Below are positions 7,931 to 15,460 of a stretch of DNA of 64,000 nucleotides, piece by piece. The translations under genes and the position numbers were made by a program. Origin of the DNA: RGIG5579 sp045543495 (lineage in GTDB: Bacteria > Bacillota > Clostridia > Oscillospirales > SIG627); NCBI GenBank assembly GCA_045543495.1, contig JAZQMO010000019.1:40700-104699 (forward strand), given 5' to 3'. Numbering within the stretch: position 1 is the first letter of the stretch; the number at the start of each line of letters is the position of its first letter. The notes beneath the pieces were generated by a model. That model did no database searches. It had not been told where the DNA came from and worked only from the letters and a program-made list of their open reading frames with translations.

Positions 7931-9193
7931 TTATGCCGTCAGGGCGCCTTCCCAAACAACAGGTCTTGCACCGTTGCCGAGCTGGCAGGTGATGCGAACG
8001 CTGTGGTCCCCGCCTGTGAACTTGGAGAGGGATCCCACCATAATGGAGGTTCCGAGGGAAAGGGTCTTCACTCCCGAATAGGTGGCACGGCAAGCCTTGG
8101 TTTCCACGACCTCGCCCTCCTTGATGAATTCTACATAAACATCGGAAATGTAGTAATTGGCATTGACCTTGGCCTCACAGAGCTCCTTGGCGGAAATGCT
8201 GTCTCCCTCATAGGAGAGAGTGCATTGAGTCTCCTCAATGGGATCGGTGCCGAGAAATTCTGCAAAGGTGTAGGGAATGTAACTGGAGGAGAAGAGATGG
8301 CTGAAGGTGAATTTCTTATCGATATTGGCCTCCATTTGGGCGGTAGTGCCGTCGGAGAGCTTGCGAGGCTCCCAGGTTCCCGTCTGATCCACAATGAGAA
8401 CATAGCTCTTTTCCCCGTCAATGGTTCCATCGGGCGTTCTCTCCACCACAGGCTCGCCCGAGATCATCATCACGTGGCCTGCGGAGTTGTAATACACCAC
8501 AAGATCGGCAAGTTTTAGCTGAGCGTAAGACTCAAACATCACCTGATCGCCGTTATCGTGAACGATGGAGGCGGTTTTCATCTCACCCACCTTGGTGTTG
8601 GGATCGATCTTGTAAGGGCCAACGGGAATGAAGCCGTTGGAGGGAACCATTTCCTCGGTCAGGCCGTAATTGGCGGAATTGATCACTCTTGCCCAGCCCC
8701 AATGGGAGCCCCAAGAGCAGTGGTTTCCGAAATAGCGGGGATTCTTTCCGATCTCAGCCACATCCAAAAGGCCTGTTTCGGGATCGTATACATCCATCAT
8801 ACGGTAAACGTTACCCGTGCCCGCCATATAGGGAAAGCCCGTGTAAATCCCGCCCTTTGTTAAGCTGCGGTTCAGGGGGCCGTTGGGCTGGCTGGGGTAC
8901 TTGTGATTGACCGAAGAGACCCAAGCCCAGCTTTTGGAAAACTTGAAGAAATCCACACAAAGCTGACGAAGCTCCTGAATGGACATGGAAGAGTTTGCAA
9001 TGGGGAAGGCGTTGATCTTCTCCCAGCTGAGGCGGTCTGCCTCGGGAACGATATAGAATTCGGTTTCTTCTGCACTGCTCTCCTGTTCCTCGGCGGTCAC
9101 GCTTTCATCGGTGGCTTTCAGCTCCGAGGCGGTGCAGGCAGGCAGCGTAAGGCAAAAGAGAAGGGCAAGGAAAAAGGCAAGGCTTCTTTTCAT
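7931..9193 (-). CDS. Secreted lipoprotein with putative papain-like (NlpC/CHAP-type) cysteine centre
   Basis: The 420-aa product starts with a lipoprotein signal: basic MKR, a hydrophobic core and the lipobox LPAC, predicting lipid attachment at Cys20. After a short acidic linker the mature part contains GNHCSWGSHWGW, then AGHVMMISG, then a polar VDQTG. That Cys-His-polar order is the pattern of papain-like amidases and endopeptidases acting on peptidoglycan. I infer the catalytic role; no family match was computed. The C-terminal ~80 residues look beta-rich. The gene is monocistronic, with its own promoter and ATG preceded by GGAGG. Confidence 0.65.
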   Translation of the reverse strand: MKRSLAFFLALLFCLTLPACTASELKATDESVTAEEQESSAEETEFYIVPEADRLSWEKINAFPIANSSMSIQELRQLCVDFFKFSKSWAWVSSVNHKYPSQPNGPLNRSLTKGGIYTGFPYMAGTGNVYRMMDVYDPETGLLDVAEIGKNPRYFGNHCSWGSHWGWARVINSANYGLTEEMVPSNGFIPVGPYKIDPNTKVGEMKTASIVHDNGDQVMFESYAQLKLADLVVYYNSAGHVMMISGEPVVERTPDGTIDGEKSYVLIVDQTGTWEPRKLSDGTTAQMEANIDKKFTFSHLFSSSYIPYTFAEFLGTDPIEETQCTLSYEGDSISAKELCEAKVNANYYISDVYVEFIKEGEVVETKACRATYSGVKTLSLGTSIMVGSLSKFTGGDHSVRITCQLGNGARPVVWEGALTA

Positions 9194-9221
9194 AGTATCC
9201 TCCGGGTGATTTTATGCTTTC

Positions 9222-9250
9222 AGTATAGCAGAAAGAGGCGTGCATTTCAA
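9222..9250 (-). promoter_or_regulatory. Promoter of the lipoprotein gene
   Basis: TTGAAA (9250-9245), a 17-base spacer and TATACT (9227-9222) on the minus strand. Confidence 0.7.
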
Positions 9251-9287
9251 GAGGTTATGTAAAACTAACAATTTTGTAACAAAAGGA

Positions 9288-9647
9288 TCAGATCGGCCGA
9301 ATCCAAACGATCTTTCCGTTTTTTCTTGCAAGATCGATCATCGATTTTGTCCCTCGACTTTTTCCGTCCCAAAAGGAAATCAAAACATCACATTCCTCGG
9401 CAAGGAGCTTGTTTCGGATGGGGCCTGCTGCTTTTCCGTATTTCTCCCATTGGGCGGGATATACCCTTATTTCAAAACCAAAATCTGCGGCGAATTGTTC
9501 TCCCAAGCGGTCTGCCCCTCGACATCCGCCGGATAAAAATACGGGATTCTCTTTCAGGTTGGCTTTTTTCAGACATTCCTTAATGAATTGTTTTGCTTCC
9601 GAATAATTCTGATAGTCTCTGCTTCCCGCTATTACAATTTTGATCAT
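9288..9647 (-). CDS. DUF2493 (SLOG-like, YAcAr) nucleotide-binding protein
   Basis: A 119-aa single-domain Rossmann-like protein. It opens MIKIVIAGSRDYQNY and has LSGGCRGADRLGEQ, the characteristic GGA/RGAD phosphate-binding loop of the DUF2493/SLOG superfamily. Members bind nucleotides or nucleotide-derived signals, and some belong to defence or stress systems. The start is ATG 9647, since GAGGTGA sits 6-7 bases upstream; an in-frame GTG at 9656 overlaps that SD. It is divergent from a small XRE-type repressor gene, with two palindromes between them, suggesting regulation by that protein. Confidence 0.75.
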   Translation of the reverse strand: MIKIVIAGSRDYQNYSEAKQFIKECLKKANLKENPVFLSGGCRGADRLGEQFAADFGFEIRVYPAQWEKYGKAAGPIRNKLLAEECDVLISFWDGKSRGTKSMIDLARKNGKIVWIRPI

Positions 9648-9666
9648 AGAAATCACCTCAAGACTA

Positions 9667-9712
9667 TTTTACTACCAAAGGATAGTAAAATCAATACTAT
9701 TGTTTGATAGTA
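9667..9712. promoter_or_regulatory. Two operator-like inverted repeats between the DUF2493 and XRE genes
   Basis: Repeat 1 (9667-9690) is TTTTACTACC-AAAG-GATAGTAAAA with one mismatch. Repeat 2 (9695-9712) is a perfect TACTAT-TGTTTG-ATAGTA. Both contain the half-site TACTATC/GATAGTA and lie in the only space available for the divergent promoters, as expected for XRE repressor sites. Confidence 0.6.
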
Positions 9713-9739
9713 CATATACTGAATACTGAGGTGAGGTAT

Positions 9740-9964
9740 TTGTATTATCCGAGATTGAAGGATCTTCGTGAGGATCGGGATCTGGTTCAAAAAGAAATCG
9801 CGGCCCTCCTTGGCATAGATCAAAGAGTGTATAGCAATTATGAAACCGGGAAGAGGGAAATTCCCACCCGTTTTGTCATTCGGTTGGCGAGGTTTTACAA
9901 TACCTCCACCGATTACATCTTGGGATTAACCAACGATTCCGTTTCAAAGAAGAAAAAAGCTTGA
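9740..9964 (+). CDS. XRE-family helix-turn-helix regulator
   Basis: A 74-aa single-domain DNA-binding protein. The text YPRLKDLREDRDLVQKEIAA is the usual XRE N-terminus, followed by the recognition helix region DQRVYSNYETGKREIP and an RLARFYNTSTDYILGL tail. The start is taken at TTG 9740: GAGGTGAGG lies directly upstream and the product then begins in the standard family position. ATG is absent in this stretch. It is divergent from the DUF2493 gene and probably autoregulates through the two intergenic palindromes. Confidence 0.8.
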   Translation: MYYPRLKDLREDRDLVQKEIAALLGIDQRVYSNYETGKREIPTRFVIRLARFYNTSTDYILGLTNDSVSKKKKA

Positions 9965-10016
9965 GCTTTGCCTGCCAACAGTGAATCCGAGGCGGCAATG
10001 ACTTTGAATTTGAGAG

Positions 10017-10056
10017 AAAAAGCAGAACTGTTCCCCGAACAGTTCTGCTTTTTTCT
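10017..10056. terminator. Bidirectional intrinsic terminator
   Basis: AGCAGAACTGTTC and GAACAGTTCTGCT form a perfect stem around CCC, with A-rich and T-rich flanks. It ends both the XRE gene (plus) and the PHP-domain gene (minus). Confidence 0.85.
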
Positions 10057-10059
10057 TTT

Positions 10060-11880
10060 TTATTTATCGTTCCAGAGGGTGATTTCTGCAATGCGAAGGG
10101 TGGCGTCTGCCGTTTCTTCTCTTGCCCATTCCTTCCCGATGGTGGAGAGGATCTCAAGCTTTAAGTAGCGGGTCTTCACCTTGGCAAAGCGCACCGTTTC
10201 CTCCCATCCGAAGATGCGGAAGCGCCCCGAGGCAACGGGGGTAAAGGTCTCGCCGTCAGGGCTTACCGAAATGCGGTACTTGGCGGGGAAGAGCTTTAAC
10301 AGGGCCTCCTCTTTGTTCTTTTCGGTATCACGGACACGGTCGATCCAGAAGGGGAAGTGGCTCAGAGCGCAAACTTCTTTTTCCTCCCCCAGATCAAAGA
10401 TCAGATCGGCGGTTCCGTGCTGGGACTGCCAGGGCTCCAGAGGGGTATCGTTGATCAGCTCGGGAATTTCCTTGTCGCTGATGCGGTCCCATACACAAAC
10501 CCCTTCCTTGGAAATGGGGAAAAGAGCCTTTTCCTTTTTCTTCTTTTGGAATTCTTTTCCCGTCCAAACGGGGTAGGACCAGGTCTTTCTGCCCTTTTCA
10601 TCCAGCAGGCAAAGGTAGAAATAGTGAGAGTCGGGAGCGTTCAGGGTGAAATCAAAGCAGTCGCCCGTATCGTTCAGCTCCAAGATCTCACAGCCCTTGT
10701 CGGTCACGACCTTGCATTTTTTAATGTGGGTATCCATTTCACCCAAGCGGAAATAGCTCAATTCCACGTGGAAGGAGTATTCTCCCTCGTTATCCAGCGT
10801 TGTGGGAGCCACCTTCCCGTTGACGGTATAAAACAGCTTCACATTGCCTGTGGAGCTGGCGTACATACGGTTGGACAAAATGGCATCGTGGAAGGCTTCC
10901 TTGCTCTTTTCGGGTGCCAAAATGACGGTCTTGCCGGGGAATTTTTCGTAGCCCCAACGTCCGGGCCCGTGGCCGTCGCTGGAGCAGGTGGGAGATACGT
11001 GAAAGCCCTCGTCCAGCGCCATGGAATAGACATATTCATTGAGGGTATTGCCGGAACGGGAGGTGCCGTCTCCCATTTCCACAAAGCGGAAGAGCTTTTG
11101 AAAGCGAGGGGAGTTATTTTCTCTGTGCCTGAAATCCCACACGCCCTTGACGGAAAAGCCAATGGCCTGAGGATGGGGATAGCCGCAGAAGGCAAAGGGG
11201 CTGTGCTTTAACATTTTGAAAAACTTGTCCCAGGAACGGGCGGTAAAGGCCGTGTCGGCATTGAAGGTCAAAACCTCGCCGCCGTGCATATGCTCCAGCC
11301 CGTAGCGGTCTGTTTCAATGATGGTCACCTGTCCCTCGGAGCCGGGAAAGAAGGTGATGTGAGGAGCAAATTCCTCGGCGTGGGAATAGCCACGGTAAAA
11401 ATCCTGTGCCGTAAGACAGCTGGAATGGTCGGAAACCACGGCAAAATCAAGCCTTCCGTCCTCCTTCATTCGCTTCATATAGTGATTTCTGTGGTGAAAG
11501 GAAACATCTCGCTCGGCAAATTCCGCTCTCTTGTGCTTGGTGTAGGTGTGATCGTGCATATCCCCCACGAAATAGCAAAGCTCGGCAGAGGGCTCGGTGT
11601 GGCGCATTTGGCGAACCTCCACGGTGCAGGTGTAGGTCTTTTTGCCGTATTTGGCAAACACCTTGGCGCTTCCTGCACTGAGAAAGGTCAAAAGAACGCC
11701 GTTTGTAAATTCTCCGCCGTAGTGGTAATCCTTGGCAAAGGTGGTGATCTGAACCACCTCTTTGTTGTCGGTGCTCCAGCGAATGGGATCCTGATTGAAT
11801 TCACTCTCTCCCCCAAGAAGCATCAAGGGGAGTACATTTCCCGCATACGTGGAAATATGATCCTGTGATAAGTAGCGCAT
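10060..11880 (-). CDS. PHP-domain metal-dependent hydrolase with C-terminal discoidin-like region
   Basis: The start is ATG 11880, with GGAAGAGA upstream; a longer frame exists but would run through the promoter. The 606-aa protein has an N-terminal beta-rich part of about 95 residues. A PHP-like metal centre follows: GDMHDHTYTKHKR, DFAVVSDHSS, and a late CSSDGHGPG. The last ~150 residues (LIFDLGEEKEVCALSHFPFW, then SVSPDGETFTPVASG) resemble an F5/8-type C carbohydrate-binding module. PHP proteins hydrolyse phosphoesters; the substrate here is unknown. There is no signal peptide, which is odd for a discoidin-like module. Confidence 0.7.
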   Translation of the reverse strand: MRYLSQDHISTYAGNVLPLMLLGGESEFNQDPIRWSTDNKEVVQITTFAKDYHYGGEFTNGVLLTFLSAGSAKVFAKYGKKTYTCTVEVRQMRHTEPSAELCYFVGDMHDHTYTKHKRAEFAERDVSFHHRNHYMKRMKEDGRLDFAVVSDHSSCLTAQDFYRGYSHAEEFAPHITFFPGSEGQVTIIETDRYGLEHMHGGEVLTFNADTAFTARSWDKFFKMLKHSPFAFCGYPHPQAIGFSVKGVWDFRHRENNSPRFQKLFRFVEMGDGTSRSGNTLNEYVYSMALDEGFHVSPTCSSDGHGPGRWGYEKFPGKTVILAPEKSKEAFHDAILSNRMYASSTGNVKLFYTVNGKVAPTTLDNEGEYSFHVELSYFRLGEMDTHIKKCKVVTDKGCEILELNDTGDCFDFTLNAPDSHYFYLCLLDEKGRKTWSYPVWTGKEFQKKKKEKALFPISKEGVCVWDRISDKEIPELINDTPLEPWQSQHGTADLIFDLGEEKEVCALSHFPFWIDRVRDTEKNKEEALLKLFPAKYRISVSPDGETFTPVASGRFRIFGWEETVRFAKVKTRYLKLEILSTIGKEWAREETADATLRIAEITLWNDK

Positions 11881-11952
11881 GGTATCTCTTCCTTTTGTCA
11901 GATTATTTTGTCCCTTTTCGGGAAAGGAATCAGTATTTTCCTTTGCTTTATA

Positions 11953-11981
11953 AATATACCAAATTGTCTCGGTACTGTCAA
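11953..11981 (-). promoter_or_regulatory. Promoter of the PHP-domain gene
   Basis: TTGACA (11981-11976), a 17-base spacer and TATATT (11958-11953) on the minus strand. Between this element and 12164 I see no further feature, only an A/T-rich spacer. Confidence 0.75.
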
Positions 11982-12164
11982 GAAAAGAGGGAAAGAAAGT
12001 ATCAATTGAGGCAATGGGAGAGGCGGTTGTAGAAGGAGGGCGTTTTTTTGATGAAGCAACGGGCAAGAGCAATTTTCCTTTTTAGGCGTATTTGTCATCC
12101 CTTATTAAAAGGGAAGGCGTTTTCAAATAAAGCATAAAGAATGTTTTGTTCCACCCACCGTCTC

Positions 12165-12193
12165 TTGCGGTCTTCTTGCTTTTGTGCTACAAT
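12165..12193 (+). promoter_or_regulatory. Promoter of the MFS carrier gene
   Basis: TTGCGG (12165-12170), a 17-base spacer and TACAAT (12188-12193). Confidence 0.6.
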
Positions 12194-12246
12194 GGTGAAG
12201 CAAGTGATTATAAGGAAACTGCGTTTTCAGAAAAGAGGAGATTTGT

Positions 12247-13536
12247 TTGAAAGTGAAAGAGATTACACAGGAAAAGAAACGAATTGATTACAAGTGGGTG
12301 ATTGTCGTTCTGTCTTTTTTGATGGTTATGATATGCCTTGGCTTTTGCAGTTCGCCAAAAAGCCTTTTTATCGCTCCCGTAACACAAGCCCTCGGGATTG
12401 ACAGAGGACTTTTTTCCATCAACGATAGCGTGCGCTTTATTTCAACTGCGGTCATCAACATTTTCTTTGGTGCACTGATCCAGCGTTTCGGTACAAAAAA
12501 ACTCATTGGTGCGGGCGTTCTTTGTTTGATCCTTTCTCAGCTCATTTACTCCTTTGCAACCAATGTTTTTGTTTTCTGCATCGGCGGTGTTTTTTTGGGG
12601 CTGGGACTTTCCTGGACTACCACCACAATGGTTGGCGCAATTATAAACAAGTGGTGTCGAGAAAGCAAGGGAACCATAATGGGAGCCGTTCTTGCGGCCA
12701 ATGGCATCGGAGGTGCCCTTGCGATTCAGGTGGTAACACCGGTAATAGAAAGCGGAGTCTTTGGCTACCGCAATGCATACAGAATGATCGCCATAGCCCT
12801 TTTCGTTCTTTTTGTGCTTCTTATGATCTTCTTTAAAAACAGCCCCTCAAAGGAGGATACGGCACCGATCCCTGTGGAAAAAAAGAAGTCTCGCAGCCAC
12901 GAGTGGTCGGGCATTGAATATAGCAAGGCAGTGAAAATGCCCTATTTTTACTGTGCCCTTGTTTGCATCTTCTTAACGGGTCTTGCTTTGCAGTCCGTCA
13001 ACGGTGTTGCCGCTGCCCATATGAGAGATTCCGGGCTTGATCCAACCTATGTCAGCCTTGTGCTCAGTGCCCATTCTTTGGTTCTGACCGGCTGCAAATT
13101 TTTCCTGGGCGTCTCATACGACAAATTCGGTCTCAGAGCAACGGTGAATATGTGTACCGTTGCTGCGGTGATCGTTATGATCAGCCTTACCTTGATTACC
13201 AATTCCTTTGCAGGAAAGGTCTTCGCTATGATCTATGGCGTGCTTTCCTCTCTTGCGCTTCCCTTGGAAACCATTATGCTTCCCATCTATGCAGGCGATC
13301 TTTTTGGTCAGAAGTCATACAATAAAATTCTCGGTATCTTCGTTTCTGTAAATACTGCGGGTTATGCGGTGGGCGCACCCATGATCAATTTCATTTTTGA
13401 CTTGTGCAAAAGCTATAACCCCGGTTTTATCTTCTGCGCTGTCCTTATGGTGGGAGTTATCATTGCAATGCAGTTTTTGATCAGCGCTGCCCATCGCTAT
13501 CAAAAGGAATCCGAAAAAAGCCGACAAACGCTGTGA
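12247..13536 (+). CDS. MFS transporter (OFA-like)
   Basis: A 429-aa carrier with twelve predicted membrane segments split by a central cytoplasmic stretch (about residues 195-225, rich in Lys, Ser and Glu). The loop between helices 2 and 3 reads IQRFGTKKLIG, a variant of the MFS motif A, and the symmetric loop in the second half reads SYDKFGLRATV. The overall pattern is closest to the oxalate/formate antiporter-like monocarboxylate group; the substrate cannot be read from sequence. Translation appears to start at TTG 12247, with GAGGAG six bases upstream. The gene is monocistronic. Confidence 0.8.
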   Translation: MKVKEITQEKKRIDYKWVIVVLSFLMVMICLGFCSSPKSLFIAPVTQALGIDRGLFSINDSVRFISTAVINIFFGALIQRFGTKKLIGAGVLCLILSQLIYSFATNVFVFCIGGVFLGLGLSWTTTTMVGAIINKWCRESKGTIMGAVLAANGIGGALAIQVVTPVIESGVFGYRNAYRMIAIALFVLFVLLMIFFKNSPSKEDTAPIPVEKKKSRSHEWSGIEYSKAVKMPYFYCALVCIFLTGLALQSVNGVAAAHMRDSGLDPTYVSLVLSAHSLVLTGCKFFLGVSYDKFGLRATVNMCTVAAVIVMISLTLITNSFAGKVFAMIYGVLSSLALPLETIMLPIYAGDLFGQKSYNKILGIFVSVNTAGYAVGAPMINFIFDLCKSYNPGFIFCAVLMVGVIIAMQFLISAAHRYQKESEKSRQTL

Positions 13537-13570
13537 CAAGAAAAGGGGTTCCGAAAAAACACTAAAAACA

Positions 13571-13604
13571 AAAAAGAAGGCAGTCAGTTGACTACCTTCT
13601 TTTT
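13571..13604. terminator. Terminator hairpin, copy 1 of a duplicated element
   Basis: AAAAAGAAGGCAGTC pairs with GACTACCTTCTTTTT across a short loop. The 34 bases are identical to 14398-14431. It can end the MFS gene on the plus strand and would also act on minus-strand transcripts. Confidence 0.85.
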
Positions 13605-13650
13605 ATTTGTAAATCAATCTTACTTGTTCAGAGCCACAGAAACGGGGTGG
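13605..13650 (-). pseudogene. Remnant of the 3' end of a second GGGtGRT gene
   Basis: Read on the minus strand, the bases ending at 13620 encode VSVALNK followed by TAA. The intact gene at 14448 ends EISMALNK-stop, at about the same distance from the same terminator. Only the last few codons survive. This points to a former duplicate of the GGGtGRT gene and its terminator, with the body lost or replaced by the AbrB/XRE module. Confidence 0.5.
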
Positions 13651-13893
13651 CTACGGGAGCTGCCTTTTTAATTTTTCTAGACAATTGTGGCAAAGAAATA
13701 GATTTGGCTTTAATTTTAAAAGATTTTCAGGGCTTTGGCAAATAGCGCAGTGGGTGCTTTCTTTTGTCAGTGTGATTTTCTTTTCTTTCGAATCATAGTC
13801 GATGAAAAGAAAGTCGCCTTCGTTTAAGCCCATATCTTCTCGTATTTCTTTCGGGATCCCGATCCTTCCCAAGGTATTCAGTCTCTTTTTCAT
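13651..13893 (-). CDS. AbrB-like transition regulator with C-terminal CxxC pairs
   Basis: The start is ATG 13893 after GAGGAG; the product is 80 aa. The N-terminal half (MKKRLNTLGRIGIPKEIRED) is the swapped-hairpin AbrB/SpoVT DNA-binding fold, with the IPKEIRE signature. The C-terminal half carries CAIC and CHNC, a likely zinc-binding clasp as in some AbrB/Abh-type proteins. It is divergent from an XRE-type gene, with clustered palindromes between them. The pair replaces what seems to have been the body of a duplicated GGGtGRT gene. Confidence 0.8.
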   Translation of the reverse strand: MKKRLNTLGRIGIPKEIREDMGLNEGDFLFIDYDSKEKKITLTKESTHCAICQSPENLLKLKPNLFLCHNCLEKLKRQLP

Positions 13894-13949
13894 TGTTGCT
13901 CCTCTTTTTTTGCTTTGGTCATAGCATAGCACAAGACTTCTCAAAAGCC

Positions 13950-13986
13950 AACTCAAAAGAGTTAAACTTTTTAACTCAAAAAAGTT
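13950..13986. promoter_or_regulatory. Overlapping operator-like palindromes between the AbrB-like and XRE genes
   Basis: Three inverted repeats in 37 bases: AACTC-AAAA-GAGTT (13950-13963), GTTAAA-CTT-TTTAAC (13961-13975) and AACT-CAAAAA-AGTT (13973-13986). They sit midway between the divergent starts and are good candidates for binding by either product. Confidence 0.6.
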
Positions 13987-14022
13987 ACCATTAGAAAAAA
14001 GATGATTTTTGCGGAGGAATGT

Positions 14023-14265
14023 ATGAGGGTTGGAGAGGCGGTTCGTTTGAGAATTATGGAACTATGCGAGGAAAGAGGGCTTACCACCAATGCCCTTGCC
14101 AATCTTTGCGGTGTAACGCAATCCACCCTTGCGAATATTGTCGGCGGCAGAAATCAAAGCACCACGGTGTCTACGATCAAAAAGCTTTGTGACGGCTTGG
14201 AAATTGAAATCGGGGACTTTTTTGACTCCTCGCTCTTTTCCGATCTGGAGCAAGAGATCCGTTGA
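14023..14265 (+). CDS. XRE-family helix-turn-helix regulator
   Basis: An 80-aa protein starting at ATG 14023 with GGAGG eight bases upstream. LCEERGLTTNALANLCGVTQ followed by STLANIVGGRNQ is a clear five-helix XRE fold. LCDGLEIEIGDFFDSSLF is the usual C-terminal helix of chromosomal Cro/CI-type regulators in Clostridia. There is no effector domain. It is divergent from the AbrB-like gene. Confidence 0.85.
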   Translation: MRVGEAVRLRIMELCEERGLTTNALANLCGVTQSTLANIVGGRNQSTTVSTIKKLCDGLEIEIGDFFDSSLFSDLEQEIR

Positions 14266-14397
14266 CTTGGAATCAAAAAAATGCTCCTTGCCTATTGTGG
14301 AAGCAGCAAGGCTTTCATTATAAAACCCTGAAGGTTTTTGGGAAGGGGATGGGAAACACTTTTTGCCGAAAAAGGGTTTCCCGAAAAACAAAAAAAT

Positions 14398-14431
14398 AAA
14401 AAGAAGGCAGTCAGTTGACTACCTTCTTTTT
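14398..14431. terminator. Terminator hairpin, copy 2, after the GGGtGRT operon
   Basis: Identical over 34 bases to 13571-13604. On the minus strand it follows the GGGtGRT stop codon by 16 bases and ends the pduL/scaffold/GGGtGRT transcript. Confidence 0.85.
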
Positions 14432-14447
14432 CTATATAAGCTTGATC

Positions 14448-15449
14448 TTACTTATTGAGAGCCATGGAGATTTCTACGGCTACGGCAACGGTCATACCAA
14501 CCATGGGGTTGTTACCTGCGCCGATGAGGCCCATCATTTCCACGTGAGCGGGAACGGAGGAGGAGCCTGCGAACTGAGCATCGCCGTGCATACGGCCCAT
14601 GGTATCGGTCATACCGTAGGAAGCGGGGCCTGCAGCCATATTATCGGGATGCAGGGTTCTGCCCGTACCGCCGCCGGAAGCAACGGAGAAGTACTTCTTG
14701 CCGTTTTCAATGGCCCACTTCTTGTAGGTACCTGCAACGGGGTGCTGGAAGCGGGTGGGGTTGGTGGAGTTACCGGTGATGGAAACGTCAACAGACTCGT
14801 GCTGCATAATGGCAACGCCTTCCAGAACATCGTTGGAGCCGTAGCAACGAACCTTGGCTCTTTCGCCGTCGGAATAAGCCTTGGACTTGATGATGTTCAG
14901 CTTGTTCTCGGTGAAATCAAACTCGGTCTGCACATAGGTGAAGCCGTTGATTCTTGAGATGATGTGAGCGGCATCCTTACCCAGACCGTTGAGGATGATC
15001 TGGAGAGGCTCTTTACGAACCTTATTTGCGGTCTTTGCAATACCGATTGCGCCCTCTGCAGCGGCGAAGGACTCGTGACCTGCCAGGAAGCAGAAGCACT
15101 TGGTCTCTTCTCTGAGCAGCATAGCAGCCAGATTACCGTGGCCCAGACCGACGTTTCTGGTCTCGGCAACGGAGCCGTGAATACAGAATGCCTGCAGGCC
15201 GATACCGATCGCCTCGGCAGCCTCAGCGGCGCTCTTAACGCCCTTCTTTACTGCAATGGCAGCACCCAGGGTGTAAGCCCAAGCGGCGTTTTCAAATGCG
15301 ATGGGCTGAACGCCCTTGACCAGAGCGTCTACATCCACGCCCAGATCCAGGCAGATCTTCTGTGCTTCCTCGAGAGAAGCAATGCCGTATTCCTTGAGGC
15401 ACTCGTTGATCTTACCAATTCTTCTTTCGTATCCTTCAAATTTAACCAT
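14448..15449 (-). CDS. GGGtGRT protein
   Basis: A 333-aa protein carrying the name-giving motif at about residue 257 (ASGGGTGRTLHPDN), then MTDTMGRMHGDAQFAGSSS and a glycine-rich end (MGLIGAGNNPMVGMTVAVAV). The family is widespread in anaerobic Firmicutes and has no established biochemical function that I know of. It almost always sits beside an IscU-like scaffold protein, as here (11-base gap). Several cysteines (CLDL, CIHG, KCFCF, RCYG) could bind a metal centre, but I cannot assign ligands. A degraded second 3' end lies at 13605-13650. Confidence 0.9.
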   Translation of the reverse strand: MVKFEGYERRIGKINECLKEYGIASLEEAQKICLDLGVDVDALVKGVQPIAFENAAWAYTLGAAIAVKKGVKSAAEAAEAIGIGLQAFCIHGSVAETRNVGLGHGNLAAMLLREETKCFCFLAGHESFAAAEGAIGIAKTANKVRKEPLQIILNGLGKDAAHIISRINGFTYVQTEFDFTENKLNIIKSKAYSDGERAKVRCYGSNDVLEGVAIMQHESVDVSITGNSTNPTRFQHPVAGTYKKWAIENGKKYFSVASGGGTGRTLHPDNMAAGPASYGMTDTMGRMHGDAQFAGSSSVPAHVEMMGLIGAGNNPMVGMTVAVAVEISMALNK

Positions 15450-15460
15450 CTTATGCCTCC

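Noticed and set aside
10060..12072. Longer start for the PHP-domain protein
   Set aside because: The extra 64 codons include the consensus promoter at 11953-11981 and lack an SD; ATG 11880 has one.
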